DNA of 32,496 nt from Ignavibacteriota bacterium (GCA_003820375.1 RPQH01000050.1:1-32496); one strand, 5' to 3'; shown: positions 22,441 to 31,256, counted from the stretch's first letter. The notes: generated by a model from the letters alone, not told the origin. Translations and numbers: made by a program.

Positions 22441-24584
22441 TTTAATAACACCATCCTTTTTGATTCTGAATAAGTTTCTGTTATTAACCTGTAGAAATAT
22501 ATTCCGCTTGGATAATTATTTCCATCCCACATTACTTCATAGCTTCCCGGCTTTCTCTCTTCATTGAGCAATTCCTCCACTTCCCTTCCAAGCAAATCAT
22601 ACACTACAATTTTCACATGCAAGGATTTGGGAATATCAAACTTTATTGTAGTAGAGGGATTAAAGGGATTGGGATAGTTTTGGGAGAGAGAAAAGTAAAT
22701 AGGCTTTTCACTTGTTATTGGTTCTATACCTATTGGTACACCGCCATTTGTTGTTTTCAATATTGTGTTATTTACACCTGAAACATAACACTCATTAGTG
22801 TCAGTAACATAAACAGAAGCTAATAGATTATTTGTAGGAGATTTTTGATAATACCAATTAATCCCGCCATTTGTAGTTTTGGCAATAGCTCCAAAGTCTC
22901 CAATTGCATATCCAATTTGCGAGTTGAAAAAATGTATACCATAAAATCTCCAACCGTCTGATGATTGAGCTTGAATAACCCAATTAATCCCACCATTTGT
23001 AGTTTTTCTAATCATCATACCCATGCCGGCAGCATAACCAGTATTTTCATTTAAGAAAAAAATTGATTCACCGTCTGCGGGTATTGTAGTCCAATTCATA
23101 CCGCCATTTGTTGTTTTATGAGCAGCTGTAAAAGCTGAAACAAAACCAGTATTTTCGTTTACAAAATATAGTGATTTGACAGAACCAGTGAGAGATCCAA
23201 TAGATATCCAGTTATTACCACCGTTTGTAGTCTTTGAAATTCCTTGCCAACTCATACAATAACCTACATTTGGATTCACAAAATAAATTGAACAAATACC
23301 ATGGGGCTGCTGTGAATTTTGTGAAACCCAGCTCAAACCGCTGTTTGTTGATTTAAAAAGTACCGGTGAACCTCCTGAAAGTTCTCCTCCTGCAACAAAA
23401 ATAATATTGTTATCAACAACAGACAGAGCATTTAAGCTATAAGATGAAGCGGTATTTAATGAAAACCAGTTATTTCCCCCATTTGACGTTCTTAATAATT
23501 TTGTTCCCGATATTGCATATCCTGTATTTTTATTTAAAAACTTTAAACATAAAGCTCCATATCCATCATGTGCGGATGTATAATTATAATTCCAGGTTGT
23601 TCCATAATTTGTTGAATTAAAAATTTTACCGTAAGTATCAACCATTATTCCATTTGAAAGTTTCATATCAATAGACATACAATTAAAACTTTCCTGCATC
23701 ACAACATTGGACCAGTTTACCCCACTATTTGTTGTAAATATCAAAATATTACTACAAGCAAAACCTGTATTCTCATTCAAAAAACAAACATCTTTTAATG
23801 ATGAATTTCCACTACCTGTTTGCAAGATCCAATTAATTCCAGCATTTGTAGTTTTATAAATTGCTTGAGAAGAAGTAGGATAAGAAGTAATATACCCGAC
23901 CGAAAATCCTGTATTATTATTTACAAAATAAATTGAATTTAAGGTTTTTGGTGGATTTATGCCTGATAATTGATTTACCCAGCTGTTTCCACCATCTGTA
24001 GTTTTCTTAATACCGAAAGTTCCACAAATATACCCTGTATTGTTGTTGATAAAACATGAATTATATATACTATAATTTTGAATAGCGTATTGTTGTACCC
24101 AATTTTGTCCACCATTAACAGTTTTATAAACTAATCCAAATGACATATTATTATGGGCTGTAACGTATGCAGTATCTAGACTTGTAAACTCAATTGAATA
24201 CATATAGCAACCTAATATATTAAACTTTTCAATCCAATTGTTACCTGAATTATTAGTTTTCATTATTTTTGCTCCAAGATAATAAATTGTATTTGTCATA
24301 TCCTTAGAACAAGTAACCCAACCTGTATTATTATTTTGAAAATAAAATGAAGTACAAATATAGCTTGAGTCTGTTGACATAATTTTCCAGTTTGCACCAC
24401 GGTTAGTAGTTTTAAGAATAGTGCCGCATTTGCCGCCGGCAAATCCGGTATTTTGATCAACCAATTTTACGCTATATAAACTATTACCTTGCGGCAGCGG
24501 GTTTTGCCAGAACCATCCTGATTGTGAATAAATTGTTACGCAGCAGTATAGCAGGAAACTAATGGGGAATATTAGTCTTTTCAT
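22437..24584 (-). CDS. Large T9SS-exported Ycf48-like repeat protein
   Basis: This 715-residue protein has a signal peptide (MKRLIFPISFLLYCCVTIYS). Some 13-14 repeats of about 45 residues follow, with KTTNGGxNW and FxNxNTGFxxG cores, predicting two stacked or one large set of beta-propeller blades. The T9SS sorting domain is at the end (SLSQNYPNPFNPSTTIKFDI ... VVYDLLGREVEELLNEE ... SESKRMVLLK). The frame can be read four codons further to a GTG, but the ATG at 24582-24584 has GGAGG 5 nt upstream and fits the signal peptide. Its last codons overlap the start of the similar downstream gene. The two sorting domains are close to identical, suggesting tandem duplication or gene conversion. Confidence 0.82.
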   Translation of the reverse strand: MKRLIFPISFLLYCCVTIYSQSGWFWQNPLPQGNSLYSVKLVDQNTGFAGGKCGTILKTTNRGANWKIMSTDSSYICTSFYFQNNNTGWVTCSKDMTNTIYYLGAKIMKTNNSGNNWIEKFNILGCYMYSIEFTSLDTAYVTAHNNMSFGLVYKTVNGGQNWVQQYAIQNYSIYNSCFINNNTGYICGTFGIKKTTDGGNSWVNQLSGINPPKTLNSIYFVNNNTGFSVGYITSYPTSSQAIYKTTNAGINWILQTGSGNSSLKDVCFLNENTGFACSNILIFTTNSGVNWSNVVMQESFNCMSIDMKLSNGIMVDTYGKIFNSTNYGTTWNYNYTSAHDGYGALCLKFLNKNTGYAISGTKLLRTSNGGNNWFSLNTASSYSLNALSVVDNNIIFVAGGELSGGSPVLFKSTNSGLSWVSQNSQQPHGICSIYFVNPNVGYCMSWQGISKTTNGGNNWISIGSLTGSVKSLYFVNENTGFVSAFTAAHKTTNGGMNWTTIPADGESIFFLNENTGYAAGMGMMIRKTTNGGINWVIQAQSSDGWRFYGIHFFNSQIGYAIGDFGAIAKTTNGGINWYYQKSPTNNLLASVYVTDTNECYVSGVNNTILKTTNGGVPIGIEPITSEKPIYFSLSQNYPNPFNPSTTIKFDIPKSLHVKIVVYDLLGREVEELLNEERKPGSYEVMWDGNNYPSGIYFYRLITETYSESKRMVLLK

Positions 24585-24719
24585 TATGACCTCCACCTAT
24601 AATATAATAACTTATCAGCGGTTTATATATACAGTAAAATTTGTCTCCTCTTAATTCTCTTCATTTCAGTTTATCAATTTATTGCTTATTTTTGATATTA
24701 ATCCAACTTCCATAAATAA

Positions 24720-25637
24720 TTGAATAAAAACGAATCAGGGTATTTGATAGGAATAGATGCAGGTGCTACATCTACAGCGGCTGTGCTGTGCAGTTATGTG
24801 AACGGGCATATTAATTATCATAATTATAAAGAGCTTAAATTCCCGCCAATCAATTTTAACCTTGCCGGAAAGGAAAAAACAATTGAGATATTAGCTTCTG
24901 TTATAAAAAAGATAATAAAAGGGAAAAATATTTATGATATTGATTATATAGCAGCAGGTATTGCAGGTGCAAGACTTAAAAAAGACAGGGAAAGTATAAA
25001 AAAGCAATTAGTACAAATAATTAATTATAAAAACATATCAATTTATCCCGATACTGCAATTGCATTTGCATCTATATTCAATCACATTGATACAAACTGC
25101 GGAATACTTATTGCAGGTACCGGCTCTATTCTATATTATATAGACGGCAAAGGTGATTTAATACGAATCGGCGGATGGGGCAGGTATATTGATGATGAAG
25201 GAAGCGGCTACTGGATCGGGCGGGAAGGCTTAAACCGGGCAGTAAAATGTTTTGACGGAAGAACAAAAAAAACATCGATAACGGAAGCTTTAAACAAGAA
25301 TTTTAAATTAAGTGATTCAACAATAATAAAAGAAGTTTATCATAATAAATTCGAGATATCAAAAGCAGCAAAGGTAGTATTTGATTGTGCCAGGCAGGGT
25401 GATAAGGAAGCAATAAAAATAATCCGTGAAGCAGCTGAGCGGCTTGCTGAACATTTTATCCCTTTAAAAAAGCACAAAGCTGTTATTGCTCTTTGCGGTT
25501 CATTATTTACAGAAGAAAAGCTGCTTGAAAAATATTTCAGAAAAATTGTAAAAGAAAAATATCCCAATATAAAATTAATTAAGCCGAAACATAAGCCTGT
25601 ATGGGGAGCGGTTGAAATTGCATGTAAAATGGCATAA
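24720..25637 (+). CDS. BadF/BadG/BcrA-type ATPase, N-acetylglucosamine kinase-like
   Basis: This 305-residue protein of the actin-like ATPase (ASKHA) fold has phosphate-1 loop IGIDAGATST (10-19), phosphate-2 loop AGTGS (132-136), a GWGRYIDDEGSGYWIGREG segment (152-170), and an adenosine motif ALCGSLF near 255. The GWG...DEGS...G signature and length fit the kinases of N-acetylglucosamine and related amino sugars better than the benzoyl-CoA reductase subunits. It would phosphorylate a cell-wall sugar in the cytoplasm. The start is TTG at 24720, since no ATG or GTG precedes the first motif. The DUF559 element begins 4 nt after its stop codon. Confidence 0.75.
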   Translation: MNKNESGYLIGIDAGATSTAAVLCSYVNGHINYHNYKELKFPPINFNLAGKEKTIEILASVIKKIIKGKNIYDIDYIAAGIAGARLKKDRESIKKQLVQIINYKNISIYPDTAIAFASIFNHIDTNCGILIAGTGSILYYIDGKGDLIRIGGWGRYIDDEGSGYWIGREGLNRAVKCFDGRTKKTSITEALNKNFKLSDSTIIKEVYHNKFEISKAAKVVFDCARQGDKEAIKIIREAAERLAEHFIPLKKHKAVIALCGSLFTEEKLLEKYFRKIVKEKYPNIKLIKPKHKPVWGAVEIACKMA

Positions 25638-25640
25638 AAA

Positions 25641-26129
25641 CCTCACCCCTGCCCCTCTCCACATGGAGAGGGGTGAAAAGGATTTATTATAAAATTATGA
25701 ACAAGACGATTTCTTATTATGATAGTTTGTTTAAAGGGGCTGCAACATCTACATTTGAAAAAGCTAAAATCTTAAGACAAGAAAAAACAGAAACAGAGGA
25801 AATATTGTGGAGATTTCTTAGAAATAAGAAAATAGATAATTGCAAGTTCAGAAGGCAGCATGTCCTGAGTTGTTACATTGCTGATTTTTACTGTCATGAA
25901 AGAAAATTAGTAATAGAAATTGACGGAGGATATCATAATGAAAAAGAACAGAAAGAATTAGATGAAGCAAGAACTAATGCTATAAACGAATACTGTATTG
26001 ATGTAATAAGATTTACAAACAAAGAAGTAAAAAACAATATAAAGCTGGTAATAGAAAAAATAACCAGGATTTTAAAAGAGAAAACAAAGAATTCCACCCC
26101 TCTCCATGTGGAGAGGGGCAGGGGTGAGG
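25641..26129. mobile_element. DUF559 nuclease element with perfect 35-bp inverted repeats
   Basis: The ends 25641-25675 and 26095-26129 are exact 35-bp inverted repeats. Each is CCTCACCCC, TG, CCCCTCTCC, a 4-nt turn, then GGAGAGGGG, so each can also fold on itself. The element holds one gene, for a DUF559 protein whose last codons run through the right end. It sits between the kinase and guaA. No clear target duplication flanks it. Mobility is inferred from the structure and from similar ends at 1933-2095 and 20052-20083. Confidence 0.6.
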
Positions 26130-26155
26130 TTCATACAGGGAAAAATAAAGTATAG
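25697..26155 (+). CDS. DUF559 (Vsr/REase-like) endonuclease-domain protein
   Basis: This 152-residue protein starts at MNKTISYYDSLF. The DUF559 core spans about 30-125: TEEILWRFLRNKK, then FRRQHVLSCYIADFYCHERK, then LVIEIDGGYHN, and finally VIRFTNKEV. The D...ExDG pattern is the PD-(D/E)xK-type nuclease core shared with Vsr mismatch endonucleases. The expected acid residues and the FxRQ motif are present; the usual Gly before the last strand is replaced (NEYCIDVIRF). The C-terminal STPLHVERGRGEV is simply the translated inverted repeat. A frame from the GTG at 25673 would start inside the left repeat, so the ATG with AAAGG upstream is preferred. Its activity and target are unknown. Confidence 0.75.
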   Translation: MNKTISYYDSLFKGAATSTFEKAKILRQEKTETEEILWRFLRNKKIDNCKFRRQHVLSCYIADFYCHERKLVIEIDGGYHNEKEQKELDEARTNAINEYCIDVIRFTNKEVKNNIKLVIEKITRILKEKTKNSTPLHVERGRGEVHTGKNKV

Positions 26156-26186
26156 TAAGTGCAAAAAATATATATTACCTTTTAGA

Positions 26187-27722
26187 ATGCAAGCCGATAA
26201 AATTATAATCATAGATTTCGGGTCACAATATACAAAGCTAATAGCACGAAAAGTAAGAGAGTGCAAAGTTTATTCTGAAGTTATTCCGTGTACTGCAGAT
26301 ATTTCACAATTGAAAAATGATAAATCTCTGAAAGGAGTTATATTATCAGGAGGTCCGGCAAGTGTTTACATGCAGAAATCACCCGGACTCTCGAAGCAGA
26401 TACTCGAACTCAATGTACCTGTTCTTGGTATTTGTTATGGTCTTCAGCTTCTTTCACATCATTTTAAGGGTGAAGTTATCTCGGGAAGAATAAGGGAATA
26501 CGGCAAAACAAAGATACATAATGCCGGTTCATCCGTATTATTCAATAAAATAAATAAAGAACTAACTGTATGGATGAGCCATACTGATTATATTAAAAAG
26601 CTGCCAAAAGAGTTTAAAGTTACATCAAGAAGCCAGAACGGATTGATAAGCAGCTTCCAGAATGAAGAAAATAAGATTTATGGGGTGCAGTTCCATCCGG
26701 AAGTAAATCATACTGAACACGGTAATACTATATTAAAGAATTTCCTTTATAAAATATGCAGCATAAAGAAGAAATGGGAGATTGGTTCCTTCATAGATGA
26801 AAAGATAAAAGAGATAAAGGACTTAGTAGGTAATGAAAAAGCGCTTTGTGCATTAAGCGGCGGAGTTGATTCAACTGTTGCAGCGTTTCTGATTCACAAG
26901 GCAATCGGGAAAAACCTGGTGTGTGTTCATATCGATAACGGGCTGATGAGGAAAAATGAAAGTGCAGATATTGTAAAATATTTCTCGAAAAAATTAAATC
27001 TGAAATTTATTGATGGCACTGAACTTTTCCTTTCGAGGTTAAAGGGAGTAGCAAGTCCTGAAAGAAAAAGGAAAATTATCGGTAAGTCGTTCATTGACCT
27101 TTTCCAGGAATATGCAAAATCAGTTGGTGATATAAAGTATTTAATACAGGGAACATTATATCCTGATGTTATAGAATCATCTTCATTTAAAGGACCATCG
27201 GTTACAATCAAAACTCATCATAATGTCGGCGGCTTACCCAAATCATTAAGAATGAAGTTGATTGAGCCGTTCAGGGAGCTTTTTAAGGATGAAGTCAGGG
27301 AAATCGGCAAAATATTGAAAGTTCCTGATATTGCACTTGAACGCCATCCTTTCCCGGGACCGGGGCTTGGTGTGAGAATAATTGGTGATGTTAATAAAGA
27401 GAAACTTGAAATATTAAGAGAAGCGGATTATATTTATATAAACACGCTTAAAGAACACAACTTATACAATAAGATCTGGCAGGCATTTGCAGTATTATTA
27501 CCTGTTTCCACCGTAGGTGTAATGGGTGATGTACGCACTTATGAAAAAGTAATTGCACTCCGTGCAGTAGAAAGTGTGGACGGCATGACTGCAAACTGGT
27601 TCTTTATGCCCAGCGATGTGCTTGAAGAGATTTCAACTAAAATCACAAACTCGGTAAAAGGAGTGAACCGCGTTGTTTATGATATCAGCAATAAACCTCC
27701 ATCAACTATAGAATGGGAATGA
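26187..27722 (+). CDS. guaA: GMP synthase (glutamine-hydrolysing)
   Basis: This 511-residue enzyme converts XMP to GMP, the last step of guanine nucleotide synthesis, using glutamine and ATP. The N-terminal class I amidotransferase has SGGPASVY (54-61), nucleophile Cys83 in GICYGLQLL, and the His170/Glu172 pair (FHPE). The ATP pyrophosphatase domain starts at LSGGVDSTV (223-231). The C-terminal dimerisation domain has RHPFPGPGLGVRIIG, a TVGVMGDVRTYEKV segment and the C-terminal KPPSTIEWE. The frame is open further upstream to 26106, but that part is the translated inverted repeat of the DUF559 element. The ATG at 26187 gives the family length. The element has landed just 58 bp before this essential gene. 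Confidence 0.97.
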   Translation: MQADKIIIIDFGSQYTKLIARKVRECKVYSEVIPCTADISQLKNDKSLKGVILSGGPASVYMQKSPGLSKQILELNVPVLGICYGLQLLSHHFKGEVISGRIREYGKTKIHNAGSSVLFNKINKELTVWMSHTDYIKKLPKEFKVTSRSQNGLISSFQNEENKIYGVQFHPEVNHTEHGNTILKNFLYKICSIKKKWEIGSFIDEKIKEIKDLVGNEKALCALSGGVDSTVAAFLIHKAIGKNLVCVHIDNGLMRKNESADIVKYFSKKLNLKFIDGTELFLSRLKGVASPERKRKIIGKSFIDLFQEYAKSVGDIKYLIQGTLYPDVIESSSFKGPSVTIKTHHNVGGLPKSLRMKLIEPFRELFKDEVREIGKILKVPDIALERHPFPGPGLGVRIIGDVNKEKLEILREADYIYINTLKEHNLYNKIWQAFAVLLPVSTVGVMGDVRTYEKVIALRAVESVDGMTANWFFMPSDVLEEISTKITNSVKGVNRVVYDISNKPPSTIEWE

Positions 27723-29104
27723 AAAATATTTATAAATTAAAATACTTATTATACTGTTACAAATATTTTGTAATTGCATTCATCGTATTTCTTTCATTGG
27801 TCACTTCAATGAAAAATATCTTTTCTCAAAATGTTGAGGTTGGCATTGTGCTTCCTCTTTTTGAAGACAGTGACGACCCCTCTAAGAAACAGCTTGGAAC
27901 AGATATTCTGAATGGAATGAAATATGCGCTGGCCGAATACGGGACTTCCGACCCGATAGTGAAATATATAATAAAAGATACCAAAAGAGACACGTCAATT
28001 GGTATTAATAGTATCAGGGATCTGACAGTACTGGATTCCGTTGTTTGCATCTTAGGTCCAATATACAGTTTTGAATTGAATACTGCAGTAGCAGATATTG
28101 CATTGGTAAACAAAATACCTGTAATCTCCCCTACTGCAACTGAAGACGATATTGCAGAATCACACGAATATTTATTCCAGTTGAATCCTTCGTATAAGAT
28201 GAGAGGGCGGCTGATGGCTAATTTCATGATAAAAGAAAAAGGTATGAAGAATTTTGTTGTGATAGCCGAAGATAATTACGGTATTAAATTTAAGAACTCA
28301 TTTGAAAATGAAGTTAAGCTTCTTAACGGAAAAATAGTTTTATCCTCTGCATACAATAAAAATGCGGAAAACATAAACGGTATAGTTGCGGACATTCTGA
28401 AGTTAATTAAAGATAATGACCTGTTTATAAATGTAGGAAATCTAAATGTAATACAAAGAAAGAAGCTGGAAAACTTCGGAATACGCTACAGCCTGGTTGA
28501 TTCTCTTGCAGCTTCAAAACAAGATGTCAGTATTTATTATTTATTCGGAAAGAATGCGAAAAAGGTTGCAGATACCATGAATATAAAACCATACCAGCTG
28601 AAGGATACAAACGGTAAATTCATACAGGGTTATATAGATGCAATTTATATTCCGATTTCAAATTCAAGTGAGATAAGCAAAATTGTACCTGAACTGTATT
28701 CTAACAACTTAAGTTTCTTTATTGCAGGTACAGGAGATTGGAATAACGAAGATGTTCTGAAAGAAAATAAAATATTTCTGAAGAACCTAATATTTGAATC
28801 CGAATATTTTCCCGATGAAGAAAATTCAGATTATACGAATCTGAAAGAAGGTTTAAAAAAGACCAAATACAAATTAAATAAAAATTTCTTATTCGGCTAC
28901 GATGCCGCCAGGATAATACTTGGCATTATCTCGGAAGGAAATACAACACGTGCACAGATATATAATGCTTTAAATAAGTTAGTATCTTACAACGCAATAA
29001 AATCAAAAGTATCTCTTGATTATAACAGGGTAAACTCAGAGCTTAATATTCTGACATATGAAGACGGATTAAAGAGAGTTGATACTTATAAAATTTCAAA
29101 GTAA
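27719..29104 (+). CDS. Periplasmic ligand-binding protein (Peripla_BP_6 / receptor-type)
   Basis: This 461-residue protein has an N-terminal hydrophobic export signal (about 15-38, ending FSQ). A type I periplasmic-binding fold follows: VEVGIVLPLFEDSDD, GTDILNGMKYALAEYG, then VVCILGPIYSFELNTAVADI, IPVISPTATEDDI and YLFQLNPSYKMRGRLMANF. This is the layout of branched-chain amino-acid binding and receptor ligand-binding proteins. No permease or ATPase genes are near, so it may serve as a stand-alone envelope sensor, as in LppC/LpoA-like proteins. The start at ATG 27719 overlaps the guaA stop (ATGA), so it is co-translated with guaA. Confidence 0.7.
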   Translation: MKNIYKLKYLLYCYKYFVIAFIVFLSLVTSMKNIFSQNVEVGIVLPLFEDSDDPSKKQLGTDILNGMKYALAEYGTSDPIVKYIIKDTKRDTSIGINSIRDLTVLDSVVCILGPIYSFELNTAVADIALVNKIPVISPTATEDDIAESHEYLFQLNPSYKMRGRLMANFMIKEKGMKNFVVIAEDNYGIKFKNSFENEVKLLNGKIVLSSAYNKNAENINGIVADILKLIKDNDLFINVGNLNVIQRKKLENFGIRYSLVDSLAASKQDVSIYYLFGKNAKKVADTMNIKPYQLKDTNGKFIQGYIDAIYIPISNSSEISKIVPELYSNNLSFFIAGTGDWNNEDVLKENKIFLKNLIFESEYFPDEENSDYTNLKEGLKKTKYKLNKNFLFGYDAARIILGIISEGNTTRAQIYNALNKLVSYNAIKSKVSLDYNRVNSELNILTYEDGLKRVDTYKISK

Positions 29105-29112
29105 TATTTTTA

Positions 29113-29859
29113 ATGCATATTAAATTCTTTTTCCTTACAGCTTTTATCCTGATATTTTCATTCTGTGTATCCTATTCACAGGATGATATTGATGAATTAA
29201 GCACTGAAGAATGGGAATTTCTGCGTGATGAGCTTGCAGTAAAAGTTATTAAGCTGATGACAACACGTGACAGCTTAAACAATGAAATCGACTCACTCAC
29301 TGGAATTCTTACCTCAAAAGAAGAAGATTTGGAAAAATGCGATAATGAACTTCTTGCTCTGGTCGGTATATCAAGAATTGAACTGGTTGAATTCAGAAGA
29401 AAGTTTGAAGAGACCGAGAAAAAGATAAACAACCGCAGTTCATCACCCGAGGATATCAGGAACAATTATTATGATGAAATTTCTTCAAGCAAAATATTAT
29501 GCCTGCCTGAATTTTCCGACAGGTTTTTAGCTTTAAGAAATAAATTCCAGCCCGGTATGCAGGAAGAAAAACAACCTCAATATACGGGCGGAAATTACTT
29601 AGTAGTAAAAGGTGATTGCCTCTGGAACATATCAAAACAAAAGCTGGGCAGTCCTGTTTTATGGCCCGTGTTATGGGAAATGAACAGAACCGGAGTTTTA
29701 AATAAAGATTCTCTACCCACATATCAGCAAACAGTTAATAACCCTAATCTTATATATCCCGGACAGGTATTAAGGATACCTACACTCACAGAAGCACAGG
29801 AAAAACTTGAAAGTTCATTGAAAGAACTCAGGAAAAGTAAGTACAGAAGAAATAGATAA
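29113..29859 (+). CDS. LysM-domain envelope protein 1
   Basis: This 248-residue protein has a signal peptide (1-22, ending SYSQ). A coiled-coil region (about 30-110) includes EFRRKFEETEKKIN, followed by a conserved SKILCLPEFSDR segment near 126-137. A LysM domain (162-223: YLVVKGDCLWNISKQ ... NNPNLIYPGQVLRIP) binds peptidoglycan or chitin-like glycans. It is paralogous to the protein at 30330-31214 over most of its length. It lies 8 nt after the binding-protein gene, so it is probably in the guaA transcript. The product is periplasmic and wall-associated. Confidence 0.82.
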   Translation: MHIKFFFLTAFILIFSFCVSYSQDDIDELSTEEWEFLRDELAVKVIKLMTTRDSLNNEIDSLTGILTSKEEDLEKCDNELLALVGISRIELVEFRRKFEETEKKINNRSSSPEDIRNNYYDEISSSKILCLPEFSDRFLALRNKFQPGMQEEKQPQYTGGNYLVVKGDCLWNISKQKLGSPVLWPVLWEMNRTGVLNKDSLPTYQQTVNNPNLIYPGQVLRIPTLTEAQEKLESSLKELRKSKYRRNR

Positions 29860-30040
29860 ACTGTATACAAAAAACTACACTTCTACAAAAAACTTCAAAA
29901 ACATATTAATATCAGCAATTTATAATTGTATATTTTTCCAGAAAGTTGCTTGACAAAATGGTAAATGTGTATTATATTTGTAGGTATTTTAATTAACCCT
30001 TATTTAATAAACAGCCATAACCTATACAGGAGGATTTCAA
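29860..30040. other. Intergenic region holding the lipoprotein-LysM promoter
   Basis: The 5' part (29865-29940) is A/C-rich with repeated ACAAAAAACT words and has no hairpin terminator that I can see. The promoter is at 29950-29980 and the ribosome site AGGAGG at 30030-30035. The leader is about 55 nt. Confidence 0.5.
29950..29980 (+). promoter_or_regulatory. Promoter of the lipoprotein-LysM pair
   Basis: TTGACA (29950-29955), 17-bp spacer, TATATTTG (29973-29980). It has the same boxes and spacing as the promoter at 16789, and TTGACAAAAT is shared. With a strong ribosome site downstream, high expression is expected. Confidence 0.75.
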
Positions 30041-30328
30041 ATGGCAAAATATAAAAGCATGCTTTATATGCTTCTGGTAGCAGCAATGTTATCCGGTTCA
30101 TCCATGTTCATTGGATGCGGTGGCGGCGTTGACGAAGAGCAAATGCAGGCATTAAACAACCTGAAAGCTGAAGTCGAAAGTCTTCAGAGCCAGGTAAGAG
30201 CTAAAGAAGACGAAAGAGCTTCTTTACAGAGACAGATTTCAGATAAAGATGCAAAGATAAAGAAATGCAATGACGATATGGCAAAAACAAGAAGCTGCTT
30301 AGACAACTTCGGAAAGGAGAGCAAATAA
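30041..30328 (+). CDS. Small coiled-coil lipoprotein (Lpp-like)
   Basis: This 95-residue protein has a lipoprotein signal ending FIGC (Cys26), then Gly-Gly-Gly. An uninterrupted heptad-type coiled coil follows (about 32-78: LNNLKAEVESLQSQV ... LQRQISDKDAKIKKC), and the C-terminus has two more cysteines. By size and plan it resembles Braun-type or Pal-adjacent lipoproteins of the periplasm, but sequence homology to Lpp is not claimed. It has a strong ribosome site (AGGAGG) and is followed after 1 nt by a LysM protein gene, so the two are probably made together and may cooperate at the wall. Confidence 0.75.
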   Translation: MAKYKSMLYMLLVAAMLSGSSMFIGCGGGVDEEQMQALNNLKAEVESLQSQVRAKEDERASLQRQISDKDAKIKKCNDDMAKTRSCLDNFGKESK

Positions 30329-30329
30329 T

Positions 30330-31214
30330 ATGAAACTGTATAAATTAATGTTATTATTCGCTCTTTGCCTTGGTTTATCATTTTCAACCAACGCAAAACT
30401 TTTTGCACAAGATGATGATGACGATGATGATGATGACCAGCAGCAGACCCAGATGGAAGAAATGGATGAAGAAGAGTGGCAGAGACAAATGGACGACTAC
30501 AATGCACAGAAAACCCAGTTACAGTCCAGGCTCGCAGCTTTAAACACTGAAATAGACGGTTTAAAAGCAACCTCTTCACAGAGAGACAAAGATCTCGACA
30601 AATGTGAATCAGACATGTACGCTTTAGTTGGCACAACCAAAACAGGCGTTGCTGATTTCAGAAGAAAATTTGAAGAGACCGAAAAGAAGATTAACGGCAA
30701 AACCGGTACACCGGCTGATGCAAGAAAATCTTACTTTGATGAAGTCACAAACGATAAAGCAAGATGCTTACCCGAATTTGCCGACAGATATGCTTCAATG
30801 AAGAAGAAATTGGCAGATTGGGAAGGTATGAAGACTCCAGAGGGTACATACACAGTTGTAAAAGGTGATTGCTTATGGAAAATCTCCAAAATGAAATATA
30901 ACTCACCTTACTTCTGGCCGGCAATTTGGGATGCTAACAAAAATGGCGTTGTTAATGCAGATCAGTTAACAAATTCAAGACATAAAAAGATTACCAACCC
31001 GAACTTAATTTATCCGGGTCAGGTTCTCAGAATCCCAACTTTGACAGACGCTCAGAAAAAAGAAGCTGAAATGAAGTCAAAGAAATACAGAAAAACCAGA
31101 AAAACCAAAACAACAACAACCACAACAGATACCAAGAAAGACGAAAAGAAAGACGTGAAGAAGGACGAAAAGAAAGACGTAAAGAAAGATGAAAAGAAAG
31201 ACGTGAAGAAATAG
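30330..31214 (+). CDS. LysM-domain envelope protein 2 with acidic and Lys-rich ends
   Basis: This 294-residue protein has a signal peptide (1-27, ending LFAQ). Nine consecutive Asp (28-36) follow, then an acidic/Gln segment and a coiled coil (50-125) with FRRKFEETEKKIN shared with LysM protein 1. Next come a CLPEFADR segment (146-153) and a LysM domain (173-236: YTVVKGDCLWKISKM ... NPNLIYPGQVLRIP). It ends in a Lys/Asp tail with the 8-residue unit KKDEKKDV repeated about three times (24-bp DNA repeats, 31138-31212). The acidic N-terminus and basic C-terminus are opposite in charge. It is co-transcribed with the lipoprotein and likely bridges peptidoglycan and envelope. Confidence 0.83.
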   Translation: MKLYKLMLLFALCLGLSFSTNAKLFAQDDDDDDDDDQQQTQMEEMDEEEWQRQMDDYNAQKTQLQSRLAALNTEIDGLKATSSQRDKDLDKCESDMYALVGTTKTGVADFRRKFEETEKKINGKTGTPADARKSYFDEVTNDKARCLPEFADRYASMKKKLADWEGMKTPEGTYTVVKGDCLWKISKMKYNSPYFWPAIWDANKNGVVNADQLTNSRHKKITNPNLIYPGQVLRIPTLTDAQKKEAEMKSKKYRKTRKTKTTTTTTDTKKDEKKDVKKDEKKDVKKDEKKDVKK

Positions 31215-31256
31215 TCTTTCAGTTATTGTTTTGATTAATTAAAAGTATCAAACTGT

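Noticed and set aside
26106..26186. N-terminal extension of GMP synthase
   Set aside because: It is translation of the right inverted repeat of the DUF559 element; the ATG at 26187 matches the family start.
26130..26186. A guanine riboswitch before guaA
   Set aside because: The space between the mobile element and the ATG is under 60 bp and shows no purine-riboswitch core.
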